A stretch of 64,000 nucleotides of DNA from Rhexocercosporidium sp. MPI-PUGE-AT-0058 (taxonomy: Eukaryota; Ascomycota; Leotiomycetes; Helotiales): NCBI GenBank assembly GCA_020746875.1, contig JAGTJL010000008.1:310001-374000 (forward strand), given 5' to 3'. Positions 21,025 through 32,800 of this stretch are shown here, piece after piece. The position numbers were made by a program, and so were the translations under genes. The notes beneath the pieces were generated by a model. It had not been told where the DNA came from. It did not search any database and saw only the letters and a list, made by a program, of their open reading frames with translations. The first letter of the stretch is position 1. Each line of letters opens with the position of its first letter.

Positions 21025-22042
21025 GCGATTCTCGAGAGCGTATTGAACCTGTTAGTGCGTAATTCTTGGGTTCTGTAGTAAAATATCGTCAATTAACCAG
21101 CCCGTAGAGTAATATAAGGTCTGAATACGTAGCTTATTATCTCGTGAGGCCATATGAGTAGGTGTCTTAAGTGTAGGAACATTTATAATCGTTATATTAA
21201 TCGTTATTGAAATAATTTAGATAAATTAGTTGATCGTGAGGAAATTTAGTCTTTATTAAAGTAGCATCAGACCACTTCGAATCTTCATATTATGAAAGCA
21301 CCTGATTAGCTGGAGTTGTGGCCGCTTTGAGAGTAGTGGGGTGATATTTAATAACTACTCCTACCTGTAGGTAGTATGCTGTCGATCGTTTCAATCATGC
21401 CACCGATCGCCACTTCCGCTGTCCCCCCTCTGTTTAATCGCGACTATTTAAGTCTTCTCAAAATTCGGAGCACTTAAGAAAAGGCCCTATTACGAAATAA
21501 CATGGCTCCAATTTTTAAAGACACTCAGAGAGGAAAAGAACATAGTCCAGGAGTTACGCCGGTGCGATGAGAGCGTCCGCCCATACGAGTACTTGGCCAC
21601 GATCCTCAGGCCACGATCCTCAGGCCTACGTAAGAGCAGGTTTTCGAACATTCTATCGGCACTTGATGAAATGAGCAAACCTGCATCCTACAACGTTAGC
21701 TATTTCGGCAGGAGGAGTCGCTTACAAAATCGGCTTCCCCTCCACACTGTTGAGGTCTGAACATCAAGGGTTGGTGTCGACGCGCAGCTAGGCTTCGGGA
21801 TCAAGTGCACCATTCAAATGAGAGTAAATTAAGAAATATTGTCAACTGTACAGAATGAAAAACTTCAGTGGGTACTCGGCCCTTATAAAGGGTCTGCTAG
21901 TGAGGCGTGCCTAAAGAACAGTGCAGGCCCTAAGTAAATGCTAGCCTGTGGCCCTAAGTTAGTGCCTTAGGCTTCCAGGCACTTGCTCAACTTCAGCCAG
22001 CTGAGCAGCTCGTCATGTGATTTTGCCCAGGCCTGGATAATA
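21025..22042. other. Repeat-rich spacer
   Basis: AT-rich to about 21260. Contains a 14-bp tandem duplication of GGCCACGATCCTCA (21595-21622) and, near 21925-22055, short direct (GGCCCTAAGT) and inverted (TGCCTTAGGC / GCCTAAGGC) repeats just upstream of the kinase gene. I see no gene. Confidence 0.45.
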
Positions 22043-23752
22043 ATGCCTAAGGCCTCAAAGTTACGTCAGCACTATAGCAAACGCGTCATCACGCTGTTCG
22101 CGACGAGGCAACTTGCAGCACGAAGACACAAGATGGCAGCCTCTAATGGCACTTTGCCCTCGGAACTCTCTGCCACGCTTCTCAAGATCGCAGAGCTTTG
22201 CCCTCGTATCGAGAACTGGGCCTCACAACCTTCCCCGCCGGATTCGCCACTGATTGACCTGGTGAAGGATCGTGTTCAACAGCTAGTCGCTGCGGTAGAA
22301 TATTTCTCGACACATATCACGCATCTGAACGTGGATCTGCATAACGCCTCAACCCATTATCACGGGCTGCGGCTCGTGAAGGAGCTTTTCAGCGAGGCTT
22401 TATCTCTCCTCGACCTTTGCACAGATCAAAACGTCAAAGTTCATGGCGACGATGGTGCGATCAACGCGGTATACGCATCGATGTTTCTCGTGGGGGGACC
22501 ACATCGGGTAGACGGTGGCGAGACTGTTTCCGACAAGGTCAAGAGGCTCCGGTTAGCTGACGAGCTCACTCAACTTGTCTCTCCGTGGTTTGGTCCATGT
22601 GCAACGTCACGCAACTATCGATGGGGCTTGCCATCATCAGCCCCTCCTCCTCTTCCATCAGATTTTGCCATCGAGTTAGGGTAAGCTCTTAGCAGATGTT
22701 TTCTGCTATTGCATCCGCTTGGACTACATAGTAACTTCTCACATAGGCCAAAAGTTGCTAGTTTTATCGATCGTTACGTTGATACATTCCGTCCACGGTA
22801 CATCCACTGCTACTCGACGTCCGATGCCCCTCCTTACATCGTCGACAAGTCGACTGTTCCCTCTTCCGGTAGCTTCGGAACCGTCCGAAAAGTTTTCCAC
22901 AAAACGACTGGCGAATCCTTTGCAGCAAAGTCGTTTCATAACATTTTATCTCATCGCGACCGAAGTAAGATTCTAAGAGAGGTCGGCTGCCTAGAGCTTT
23001 GCGTACACCGCAATATCATCACCTTAGTTGAAGCATTCAAGGTTCACGACGATCCTCATACAATCACTATTGTTATGGCACCCTGGGCACCCTCCACACT
23101 CTGGAACTTTCTTCTTGCTACTGATGCTCGCCGAAAGATCGAATTCCCGTGGTTCGAGCCGAATGTTGTAAGCTCTGGTCGTTGCATCTACCACATAATG
23201 CTTGATATTGTTGCCGCCATTACTTTCCTCCATGAGCGGTCGATCAAGCACAAGGATATAAAACCACAGAACATTCTTCTATACACAGATGAGACAGGTA
23301 CTATTAGGCCTATCGTCACAGATGTTGGAGAGACCAAAGTCTACAGAGCTGGTGCACCTACTGACCCCAGGAGGTCTTCTTACGAATATCTCGCTCCTGA
23401 GCAGCTGCTAGAGACTGAAGATATGCAAAGCAGCCTCAAGGCAGATATATGGCAGCTGGGATGCTGCTTTGCCATGCTACTTGCTGTCACAAGGTCTGGT
23501 TTATCGGGTCTCGAGAAACTGTGGAATAGTTTCACAAATACCGCCGAGAACTCTTCTTGCAATATTGCAAACGAGTCTGTGCAGTTCATGGCCACACTCC
23601 GCGACATCTATTCGCCTAGATGCATTCCACAGGAACATACACACTGGGTCGTGACCCGTATGTTAGACAAAAATCCGATGACTCGATTCGACATTCAAGA
23701 TGTCAGGGTGGAGCTTGCAAACTTGAACGAGGAGGATAGTCACATTATTTAG
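22043..23752 (+). CDS. Protein kinase with helical N-terminal region and DVG in place of DFG
   Basis: Two exons, 22043-22680 and 22747-23752, split by a 66-nt intron (GTAAGC...ACATAG), give 547 aa; an alternative start is the ATG at 22133. Residues 30-210 are mostly helical with no recognised domain. The kinase domain has a glycine loop SSGSFGTVRKV (about 253-261), the ATP Lys in AAK (about 274), catalytic loop HKDIKPQN (HRD became HKD, Asp about 383), TDVGETK in place of DFG (Asp about 405), and YEYLAPEQL. All catalytic Asp and Lys residues are present, so activity is possible. The frame is intact and GC is normal, unlike the two kinase wrecks elsewhere in this window. Target and pathway are unknown. 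Confidence 0.88.
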
Positions 23753-24704
23753 ATATTTGTATTTTCATAAAAGCGAGCAGGACTCTTGCTAATATGATTC
23801 TCTACTATTTCGGCACTTTCTAACCCATTTCTCCCACCCCGAATCATTACCCTTGCGATTGCTGTTTTCTGGCTTTCTCTAAAGTTCCTGTAAATCGGGT
23901 GTGTATGCCTGCCAGATATTTACCAGTCTTCGGAGCGGTTCAATTATAATGTAATATATTGGGCAAGAGGCTTCGACTACAATTAAGCCCTATATCCGCA
24001 CACGATAGCGCTAGGGGAATACAAACGATGTATCTGCTTCGGAGTCGGGATCAGAACTATTTGAGGACTCTTTCTTACTGTCGATTCACCGGGACGCGTA
24101 GCACCGCTACGTAGTCGTGGAATGCTACCGTAGTTGCGTAAAATGGTGAATAAGGAGGAAAGGGGAGAAGGGGACCTCTCATGGCAATTAGGATCTTCTG
24201 TCTCGCTAAGCTGTACTAGTCTCAGAAAATGATCTACAGGCAAACTGTATGTTCGTGGCATTTCTAGTGCAAGTGCCTACTCCGAACAGTCACGACAACT
24301 GGTTTGGTTCAGGGTCCCTCAAACCGCATTGGCAATATGTGAACATCGCAGAATACGCGAATGGTTGGAGGTGGTGCTCAAGGGTGCGGTCAACTATGGC
24401 CAATCTAGTGGAGACTAAAGAAAAAGACAGACAAGGACTCGGGAAAGTTGCCTCTCCCTTTCTCTATCAATTCGCTAAAGGTATGCTCAAGCCATTTGCA
24501 ATGGTGCACTGTCACATAGAGGAAGGTTATTCAATACTTGGTGTGGCAAGACAAAGGGCAAGATAAAAAGGGCGGCATGGTCTTTTGCACTACGTCCTAG
24601 TGGGACAGTCCATACTTGTTACAGAATCCATCGTATTTCTGTACTGGATCTGCTGAATTTCGGTCTTTACTATTACCGTTTGCTTTTCAGTAGAGGGCGC
24701 TCGG
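23753..24704. other. Intergenic stretch
   Basis: Open frames at 23983-24261 and 24249-24566 lack motifs and context. I see no gene. Confidence 0.4.
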
Positions 24705-24865
24705 TGTTAGAAATCATGTGATCCAAGAGTCACGTGAATATGGAATGCTCTAGAAGCATTAATTTGTAAAGGCATGGAAGGCTCTAGAGCCTTTAACTCA
24801 TGTATATAAACCTACTCTCACTCTGCCTTTGGAAGAGTGAGGCATATAAATACAAGAATCTGACA
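24705..24865. mobile_element. Solo LTR, 161 bp, TSD CTCGG
   Basis: Starts TGTTAGA and ends TCTGACA (inverted ends with one mismatch). It is flanked by identical CTCGG at 24700-24704 and 24866-24870. Contains a TATA-like GTATATAAACC box near 24804. No internal element is attached. Confidence 0.85.
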
Positions 24866-24969
24866 CTCGGCGATAAGACTACGGAAAGCACCTGGAGGCC
24901 CCACAGTGGGTCGAAGCCAAACAGCGAAGGATTTCCGGCAAGTGATGACGGCCCCTCTTGTTCGATATA

Positions 24970-25111
24970 CAGTAAGGTGCCATAGGTATTTGCACCCCCC
25001 CTTGCAAACCCCACTTTTCTCAACCAGTGACAGTCCTCGTTTGGCAGTCTAATAGAATTGATTGGCTACTTATAGCAAGGGGGGGGTGCAAATACCTATG
25101 GCACCTTACTG
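24970..25111. mobile_element. MITE C, 142 bp, TA-flanked, about 36-bp TIRs
   Basis: CAGTAAGGTGCCATAGGTAT and on through TTGCACCCCCCCTTGC at the left is repeated inverted at the right with only a 7-versus-8 C-run difference. TA lies on each side (24968-24969 and 25112-25113). The near-perfect arms mean a recent insertion; the pair would form a strong hairpin. It lies about 280 bp upstream of the aldehyde dehydrogenase start. Confidence 0.9.
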
Positions 25112-25390
25112 TATTTTGACCGAACCCACCGTGATGGATACTTGATGCGGGGTATATTGAGACGGACCGTGGCTGTCAAACGGACTAGACAAGATAACCG
25201 AGAGCCGAACCAATTACTATGAGATCTACCTGTGCCACCATCTGCCAGATGGACTTGTTGAAACTACCTACGCAGCTGCCCCTCATCAAGCTCAGAATAT
25301 ATTTTTATTGCAAGAGACCTGTTTCTTCTCAAATCTTCTGGTCAACCAAAATCACAACTTAGCGTACAATTTTCTTCATATACCGCCAAG

Positions 25391-27070
25391 ATGAGTCGTT
25401 CTGCAACAGATAGCCATGGTGCCAACGGAACATCGTCAAAGGCCACACCTTTGTCATGGGACACCTTTTCTAACACCATTGATGGAAAGGCGGACAATGC
25501 GAAGAACAGTCGCCACGGCATCAATCCTGCTACCGAGGAGAATAGCTCCACGGTACCTGTAGCAACAGAGGAAGATGTCGACAGAGCTATGGTAGCGGCC
25601 AAGAAGGCCTTCAAGACTTGGGCCGCAGTCCCATATGCAGAGCGCCAGAAAGCTGTCCTGGCTTTCGCAGACGCTCTTGAAGCTGAGAAAGAAGGATTTT
25701 CAAAGCTGCTTACTAAAGAACAAGGAAAGCCAGTAAGTGTTGCGACAATATGATTGTCTGCAATTGCTGAGAAATTATAGATCGTGTTCGCTCAGATGGA
25801 AATCGACGCAGCAGTCTCATGGCTTCGAGCAGCTGCAAGCCATGAACTGGCTGAAGAGCGACTAGAAGATGACGAAAAGACCATCCTCGTAAGATACACT
25901 CCACTCGGAGTTGCTGTGGGTATTGTCCCTTGGAACTTCCCAATCGTGCTGGCATGTGGGAAGATCGGAATGTCCATTGTGACTGGCAATCCCATTATCA
26001 TCAAGCCATCTCCATTCACTCCAGCTGGAGGGCTCAAGCTGGTTGAGTTGGGTCAACAGTTCTTCCCTCCTGGTGTTCTCCAGGGACTTTCTGGAGATGA
26101 TAATCTCGGTATTTGGCTCACCGAGCATCCCACCCCGGCTAAGATCAGCTTCACCGGGTCGACTGCAACAGGCAAGAAGGTCATGGCTTCTGCAAGCAAG
26201 ACTTTGAAACGTGTGACACTCGAGCTTGGTGGGAAGGATCCAGCAATCGTCCTGGATGATGTTAATATTGAAGAAGTTGCTGCGAAGGTAGAAATTGCAT
26301 CATCCAAAAATATCAGAAATTGCTGACCACGTAAATAGGTCGCCACTTATGCTTTCTTGAACTCTGGTCAGGTAAAGCACAAGCACATTTTAAAACAAAC
26401 TACAGCTCGCTAACATAATGAAGATCTGTATTGCTATCAAGAGAATTTACGTCCACGAAAAGATCATCGACGAATTCCGAGATGCCATGGTCAGATACAC
26501 CAAGACACTCAAGCTTGGGGAAGGAAATGAGGAAGGCGTTTTCTTGGGCCCCATCCAGAACAAGATGCAATATGACAGAGTCAAGAGCTTTTTCAAGGAT
26601 GCTGAAAGCGAGAAGATGAACATCGCAGTTGGAGGGGTCAACCCATCTGGAAAGGGCTACTTCATCACACCTACCATCGTTGACCGACCAGCCGAGGATT
26701 CTAGACTCGTCGTCGAAGAACCATTCGGTAAGTCTAGCTAATTGTGTTTCATGGGGTCGCTTGAAAACTGATATATTTTGTAGGTCCCATCGTTCCACTT
26801 CTGAGCTTCAGGACCGACGATGAAGCTATTGAGAAGGCCAACAACACCTTCTACGGTCTTGGAGGATCAATCTGGTCATCAAACCTAGAGCGTGCCAACA
26901 AGATGGCCCTGAAGATCGAGGCTGGTACCGTATGGGTCAACACTCACACTGACTTGGATCCTCGTGTGCCCTTCGGAGGTCACAAGCACTCCGGTATGGG
27001 CGCGGAGAATGGTATGGCAGGGCTCAAGTCATACTGCAATTCGCAGACTCTGTTCCTGAGGAAGAAGTGA
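25391..27070 (+). CDS. NAD(P)-dependent aldehyde dehydrogenase
   Basis: Oxidises an aldehyde to the carboxylic acid; the substrate cannot be fixed from sequence. Five exons: 25391-25732, 25781-26287, 26339-26371, 26424-26727 and 26784-27070, with introns of 48 to 56 nt. The joined frame is 490 aa, the normal family length. Key features are PWNF (about 164-167), the cofactor Lys in IIIKPS (about 189), the Rossmann FTGSTATG (238-245), the general-base Glu in LELGGK (about 262), and the nucleophile Cys in NSGQIC (about 296, split from the exon before by the third intron). The third exon is only 33 nt. The C-terminal part has PFGPIVP and the PFGGHKHSG motif. No targeting sequence is obvious, so it is probably cytosolic. 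A young MITE lies in the promoter region. Confidence 0.95.
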
Positions 27071-27555
27071 GGCGGAAGATCATAACCGGAGCTTTTTGTA
27101 TTATGATCAGACAACGAAGTCAAATTTTCAGCTTTACTAGCAAGCCTGAATTCAGTGTTATAAATACGGTGTACCAGTTGGTTGTAGAGGAAGAGAATGT
27201 GTCACAACTCTCCAGGTCTGTCCGCCCCGCTCCAAACAACTTGGGCTCGGTTTCGAGCTTTAGCAGTCTACACTACAGAAACAATTGAACCCGAGATGCA
27301 TAATTGAGGGGAAGTAAGAATATGTGCCACCCTTTGAAATAGGTAAACAAATTTCTGTCGGCGACTGGGTTGGTGATGTCGTACCTTCCAATCAGCATAT
27401 CTCGTCAACAGCATCAAGAGCGGCACACCATCGCGTTGCCGCTTGCCGACCTTTGTCCTTCATGGATTAACTTGTACTGTGATGGCTGAGACGGTGGATC
27501 TTGAACGTCTTCCCCACTACTGAGCTCCCGGTATGTACGCTCCTAGTCCATCCAT
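27071..27555. other. Spacer between convergent genes
   Basis: Shared 3' flank of the aldehyde dehydrogenase and the DUF7708-like gene. I see no gene. Confidence 0.4.
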
Positions 27556-29333
27556 TCAACGGCGGCGATCACGGCGACCAGCTCTTCCAGTACCCTGCTT
27601 CCTACGATGCCGCCGCGATTTCTGTCCATCCGCTGCTTCCTCAATAGCCAACATCTCCCACGAATGAGAATCCCATTTCGTTTGCACAAACTCTTCGTCC
27701 ACGTTGACCGACGACACATATACCTTCATATATGTTCCGCTGACGAACAGTGGCAATCGTTGCAGGAATCTCGTTGCGCTGTTCCGATCCTGACCTGTCA
27801 CGAAAGTGAAGAGATCCGAGTCGATGACTACATTAATCTCCGGGATACCGTACAGAGCGCGTCCGAGAAGTCGACACCAATCTTCTTCATCGGCGGCTTC
27901 TTTCAGATGAACTGCCGTGACAGGATTGGAACTGCTCGTAGCGCTCGGATTAATCTGAAGCGCTTGAGTGACTAGAATGCGTAGTATATCTACCCGTGTC
28001 ATCTCCCTGCTTGAGTAGTTCGCGAATCTCAAAGCCCATATGATTGGATGTGAGGTACTATGGATGAGTGCGACGAGATCGATCAGCATGTCCTTGGTGG
28101 TGTTTGCAGATTTGCTTTGAATGATTATGACAGACGATTTCTGTGCAGAACTCCATGATTTCATCATTTTTACTTGGGATTCTGAGAGTTTTGTGCGCGA
28201 TCTCTTGCGTTTCTGGATCGAGAGGCAGTAGCCTAGACTTTCGCCTGATGAAGGGAGGTCCTTGAGCCACTTTAGCTCTAGGATCTGAGCCAGTTGAATT
28301 TGTTGCAGCATGGCTTTCTGGCTACTAAGGTCCATCTTGATTTCTTCTTGGATATTGCGTGTCGCTATTGATGATTAGCACGAACTTTGGAGTCTAACAG
28401 GCAGCATTAGTTACCAATTGCCACAGAGACAAGCTGTTCAAATTGCGGACTCTGTCGCTTGATCAGAGTTATCAACTCAAATAACTGCATTCGCTGCTCT
28501 AAAATTTCATGATGCATATCTCTCAGTTCGGCCTTCGAGGCGGTGCTAGCCAGACGATCGATCTTTCGGGACTGGTCATCAATCTCTTGAACATTTTCCT
28601 TGAAGCTTAGAGCCCAAGGATTAATGACCGAGCCAATGGCGTGGTAAAGTTTACCTTTCTTATACCAGACAATGGCTGTCCGAAGAAACCTCATCACATA
28701 TGCGTACAGTCGCGCCACAGTTTCTTGCATTAGGTCTGTGGGATACAAGATAAGAGTGAAGTCAGTGCGGGGTAAAACGTCCGCGATCTTGGAGAGAGCT
28801 TTCGCGAGCTGCTTCGTGAGCTCTTCATGGTTGATGACGGCCTAATCAGTCAGTTGGATCATTGCGAGCCCGAGTCACATGTACACTGACTGTAAAGAGG
28901 AACTTCATCGCTCCCCAAGCTAGTGAAGTATATTCAGGATGATGCTGCACCAGGACGTCCATGATTGCACCATAATGCGCAACCCTCTCCGAGAACTTCA
29001 ACAGCCATTTCCGAGCCTTAGCTGGAGATCGAGAGGATTGATACCTCTGAGACGCCTTTGAGGCTTCATCTCTCACATCGTCAATGGTCAATGTACCATT
29101 CACCCAAATTCTCTCTTTTTCAGACCCGCTCAACTCAGCCGCAAAGATGCTCTTGGCTTCCTCATATGCTTCGGATATTATCGTAGAAGAGGCTTTTCTG
29201 GGCTATTGTTATTTCAAGGGATATCAATAAGTTCGATTGTATCTCACGATGCGGTGTTGTTTCCAGAATACCAATCACTGTACATGGTCCTGGACCGGAT
29301 GGCAAGCCCGCCTCGAGGCAAAGCTGTTGCCAT
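27556..29333 (-). CDS. DUF7708/STAND-related protein without a clear nucleotide-binding P-loop
   Basis: Four exons: 29333-29248, 29197-28891, 28841-28415 and 28364-27556, with 49-50 nt introns, give 542 aa. After a short leader the N-terminal half (about residues 30-280) has the helical pattern and the YTSLAWGAMKFLF box I associate with the N-terminal domain of fungal NLR-like (STAND) proteins, called DUF7708. The C-terminal half holds a helical linker, then SSVIIIQSKSANTT, which sits where a P-loop is expected but lacks GxxxxGK[ST], and further alpha/beta sequence with INVVIDSDLF. It ends in a very basic tail (RRHRRKQGTGRAGRRDRRR). Known family members often carry a NACHT or repeat region after this; none is present here. 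A regulatory or decoy role is conceivable but unproven. It starts 565 bp from the divergent AAA+ gene. Confidence 0.75.
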
Positions 29334-29898
29334 GTTCTTCGGAATAGTCCTAGAAAAGATATATCACGGTAGGTAGCAGGAAGGGCAGGATTGAAGTACT
29401 CATCGCTGGCGAGCTAATAACGAATTCGCGGTCGTCGTTCTCAACGAGAGATTCATGAGGCTCGGTGAGGCAATCGTGAGGTGGCAGTGTTCCCTGTCAG
29501 CTTGCATGAGAACCCTGCAGCATGAGCACTGCGCCGCATTGAACGGCCAGGAACGATTGCTTAAGTCGTCGCAATCAAGATCGTGGAGGTCTAATTAATG
29601 TTCCTCATCTTGATGTTATCGCAAGCTCAGCTTCAGAGTTAGTAAGCCCATGGAATCAGTTAGCTAGTATCTACATAGCTAATTATCACGTTTCCGAACT
29701 TTTATCTGCAAGGCATAGCTTTTTGATTATACACCCATGAACCAAAAAATATTTTGGCCCCCAGTGGCTGTGCTTCGAAATCAGCACTGCAGGGTGCCTT
29801 GGGATGGCGGATAGCGAAAATGCTTTTGATAGCGACTGGCCCTCTTGTCCCCTCTCTCCTCCTTCACCATTTCAACACTTCTTACCTGGCGGGTTCCT
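29334..29898. promoter_or_regulatory. Shared divergent promoter region
   Basis: 565 bp between the ATGs of the DUF7708-like gene (minus) and the AAA+ gene (plus). I see no ORF or repeat. A pyrimidine-rich patch at 29838-29880 precedes the AAA+ start. Confidence 0.5.
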
Positions 29899-32800
29899 AT
29901 GGCTGATGTCGACGACGGTCAGGATTCTTCATCGTCTGAATACATCATAAGGGAGCGAACGAAGATCGTGACCGAAGAAGAGACATCAACGCATCAATTC
30001 GAGTCTACAATTTCCAGGGACGCTGCCAACGGCCTTAACAAATATCCCACCTTTGCTTCTCATATTGAAACAGGATTTCACGAAGACAGCGACGGCGAGG
30101 AGGAGGTCCCTGCTGTCAAGTTTGATCAAGGCACAGATAAGTGGAATGCGCATGCGAAGTTTGCAACGGAGTACATACAGAGATCCAGGATTCAAGTGGG
30201 CAGAAGCATGCCTGAGCAATTGAACACAAACGGCATGGATCGTGAGCGGTCGTCTTACGATATGCCCGTTCCAGTGCCAAACAGAACCAGTCGTCGAGTT
30301 GTCGTGGAGCGAGCAGTTCCTCGACGATATTCTCCCTCCTTGAGGCTTGAAGAAATTGACGCTGAAGAGATTATTGAGCGAAAGCCGATTAGTCGTCGTA
30401 GAGCACGGTCGTTTTCATCGGTATCTCGGTCTCCGTCACCACCTCCAATTGCTGTCTCGACTAAACCCCGATACTTATATCGACAAAGATTTGCTGAGCC
30501 GGACCCTTTATCTGAGAGGGCAGCAACATTTCAAAGAGCGCCGGTTGTCCCAAATCGCAGCTATCAACCCGAAGTTTCGGAACAACAGCAACACATTCCC
30601 GAGCCCTACTATTCAGATGAGGAAATAAGGATAAAGCGCAAACGGGTATGTACAGTCTGAGAACATGAATATTGTGAAGTAGAAGTCTAATATGTTGTAG
30701 GAACGACCTCGGCCACCACGCGCATCAACGAGGAGTCACTACGATCATGAGATTGAGAGCGGTGTCCACAGTCTCCGCCCTAGGGAACCTGTGGCAACGC
30801 GCTATCGCACAGACCATGAGAAAAACGATGCTAGATCTCATAACTTTGAATATCCAGCCCCCAAGTTCAGGAGCAATGTGGCGAATGTACGATATTCTAC
30901 GGCGCCCAGAGCAGGCCCATCTCAGGAAGCGGGTCAGGAAACGGAATCAGTGGACGATTTAGAGTCGATATGGACTCCGGAAGATATCGAGCCTCCAAGG
31001 CGGATGCCTCCTCCCCGAAAGCCGCCCACGAAAGGATCCCCTTACAGGATTCTGTGTCGAATTGAGTGCGATGTTATCCATATTAGGCAAAATAACGAGG
31101 ACAGTGCCCATCCAGCTCTAATGTTCGAGGATGTACCTCACTGGAATCCACGCTTCAACAAAACGAACGCCCACCTTACCGGATTTCGTCCAATCTACAG
31201 CCTTGGTCAATGGCTGAAGTCTATTGACCCTTTGAGTTTCATAGTGTATCGGACCTACGCTTGCTCTAGGGGTTCGGTCAAGCCTGCACTCCGTAACGGC
31301 GATATAAATATGCCGACTATTCGCGTTCCCGACTCTGAAGCTCAGGACTTCAACGAATCTATCGAGATTCTGTCCAGTGAACTGGAAGAAGCTCTCCTGT
31401 CTGTAGCAAAATGCAGGATCGAATGCTTTACAGGGCTCCAGGACGCCGATTCAAGGAACGATAAATTGAGCTTTGACAGCCCGTATCTCTTCCTTTATCA
31501 CCACCGTGCTGTCCTCAGCGAACTCTCCAAGAAAGGTGACGAGGATTTGAGGCGAGAAGCCTTCCCATTGCTCATCTACCTGAAGGAAAGACAGAGAGGC
31601 ATTTACAAACAGGCCGACCAGCTGTTCGCCAAGAAAGTGACAGATGCGAAGGTCCTCAAGTTTCTATTCTGCCCGAATGAAATTGTCGTGTCCAAGAAGA
31701 ATGGTATTGAACTTGCATACGCTGTGAGGTATCTTCATTTCCACCCCGATGACTCGATACAGCTTGTTTGTTGGGCCTGGACATACGATGGCTCAGAGCT
31801 GAAACGAAAATCGGAAAAGCTACATTTGATCTTCAAAGCGGGCGATGCGCGGACGATTCTGGATCTAAATGTGTATCCTCTACGTTTTGCTACCGAGGAG
31901 ATCAAAGCTAGGTTACTTGCTCGAGGAACGCGAATGTGGGAGCTTCGGATGCCTCAGCTAGTGACATACAAAGGGATGGATTTTCTGCAGGAGAAGTTTA
32001 TTGTGAGTTCTCGTCCTCGCAAAGGTCATGAAATTTTCTTCGTGCTTTGGTTAATAATGAGCCTAGAATGAAGGAAGGTGCATGTTGGATTATTCAACAT
32101 ACAAGATCATGCATCGCGGAGCAGGAGCTTTCAACCAGAAGAAAGACAAAGCCCCTTTGGACTACGATAACTTCCCTGAGACGATCGGGAAGGACGAAAC
32201 TTTGTCGGAAGATACAGCGATGTTATGTCCGCCAAATATCCATGGGTTTCTCCTCAAAGAGAAGGTTTGGGGTAAGTGATCCTCTCGTCACCTTGCATGC
32301 CATTATTAAGACAAACAGTCGACTTACTCGTGGACAATGTCTACGGGGTGACATGGAACAAAGACGCTTTCAAACGCCTGGTTATGCCACCCAGTACCAA
32401 GGACCTCGTCGAAGCACTGATCAAGGCTCATGCTTCGGCTAGTTGGCAGCAAGGTGGACTTGTGTCTGGAAAGAGACTGGATCTCATTGCTGGGAAGGGT
32501 TTGGGTCTGATCATGCTGCTGCATGGAAGCCCGGGGACTGGAAAGACTTTGACAGCTGGTAAGCATTTGTGTCCGAGTAAATTAATTGCATCACTAACTT
32601 TGAATTCAGAGAGGTACGTACTTGTCACGCAATAAAATGGCAATTACTGACAAGGTGTAGTGTAGCAGAGATAGCAGAGATGCCGCTCTACAGTGTAACG
32701 TGTGGTGATATCGGAATCGAAGTTGAGATGGTCGAGCAGTACTTGCAGAAGGTCCTCTATCTTGGGAAGACATGGAATTGTGTCTTGCTTCTGGATGAGG

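Noticed and set aside
24249..24566. 105-codon plus-strand ORF
   Set aside because: No motif, no plausible splice partner, and it sits in repeat-rich spacer.
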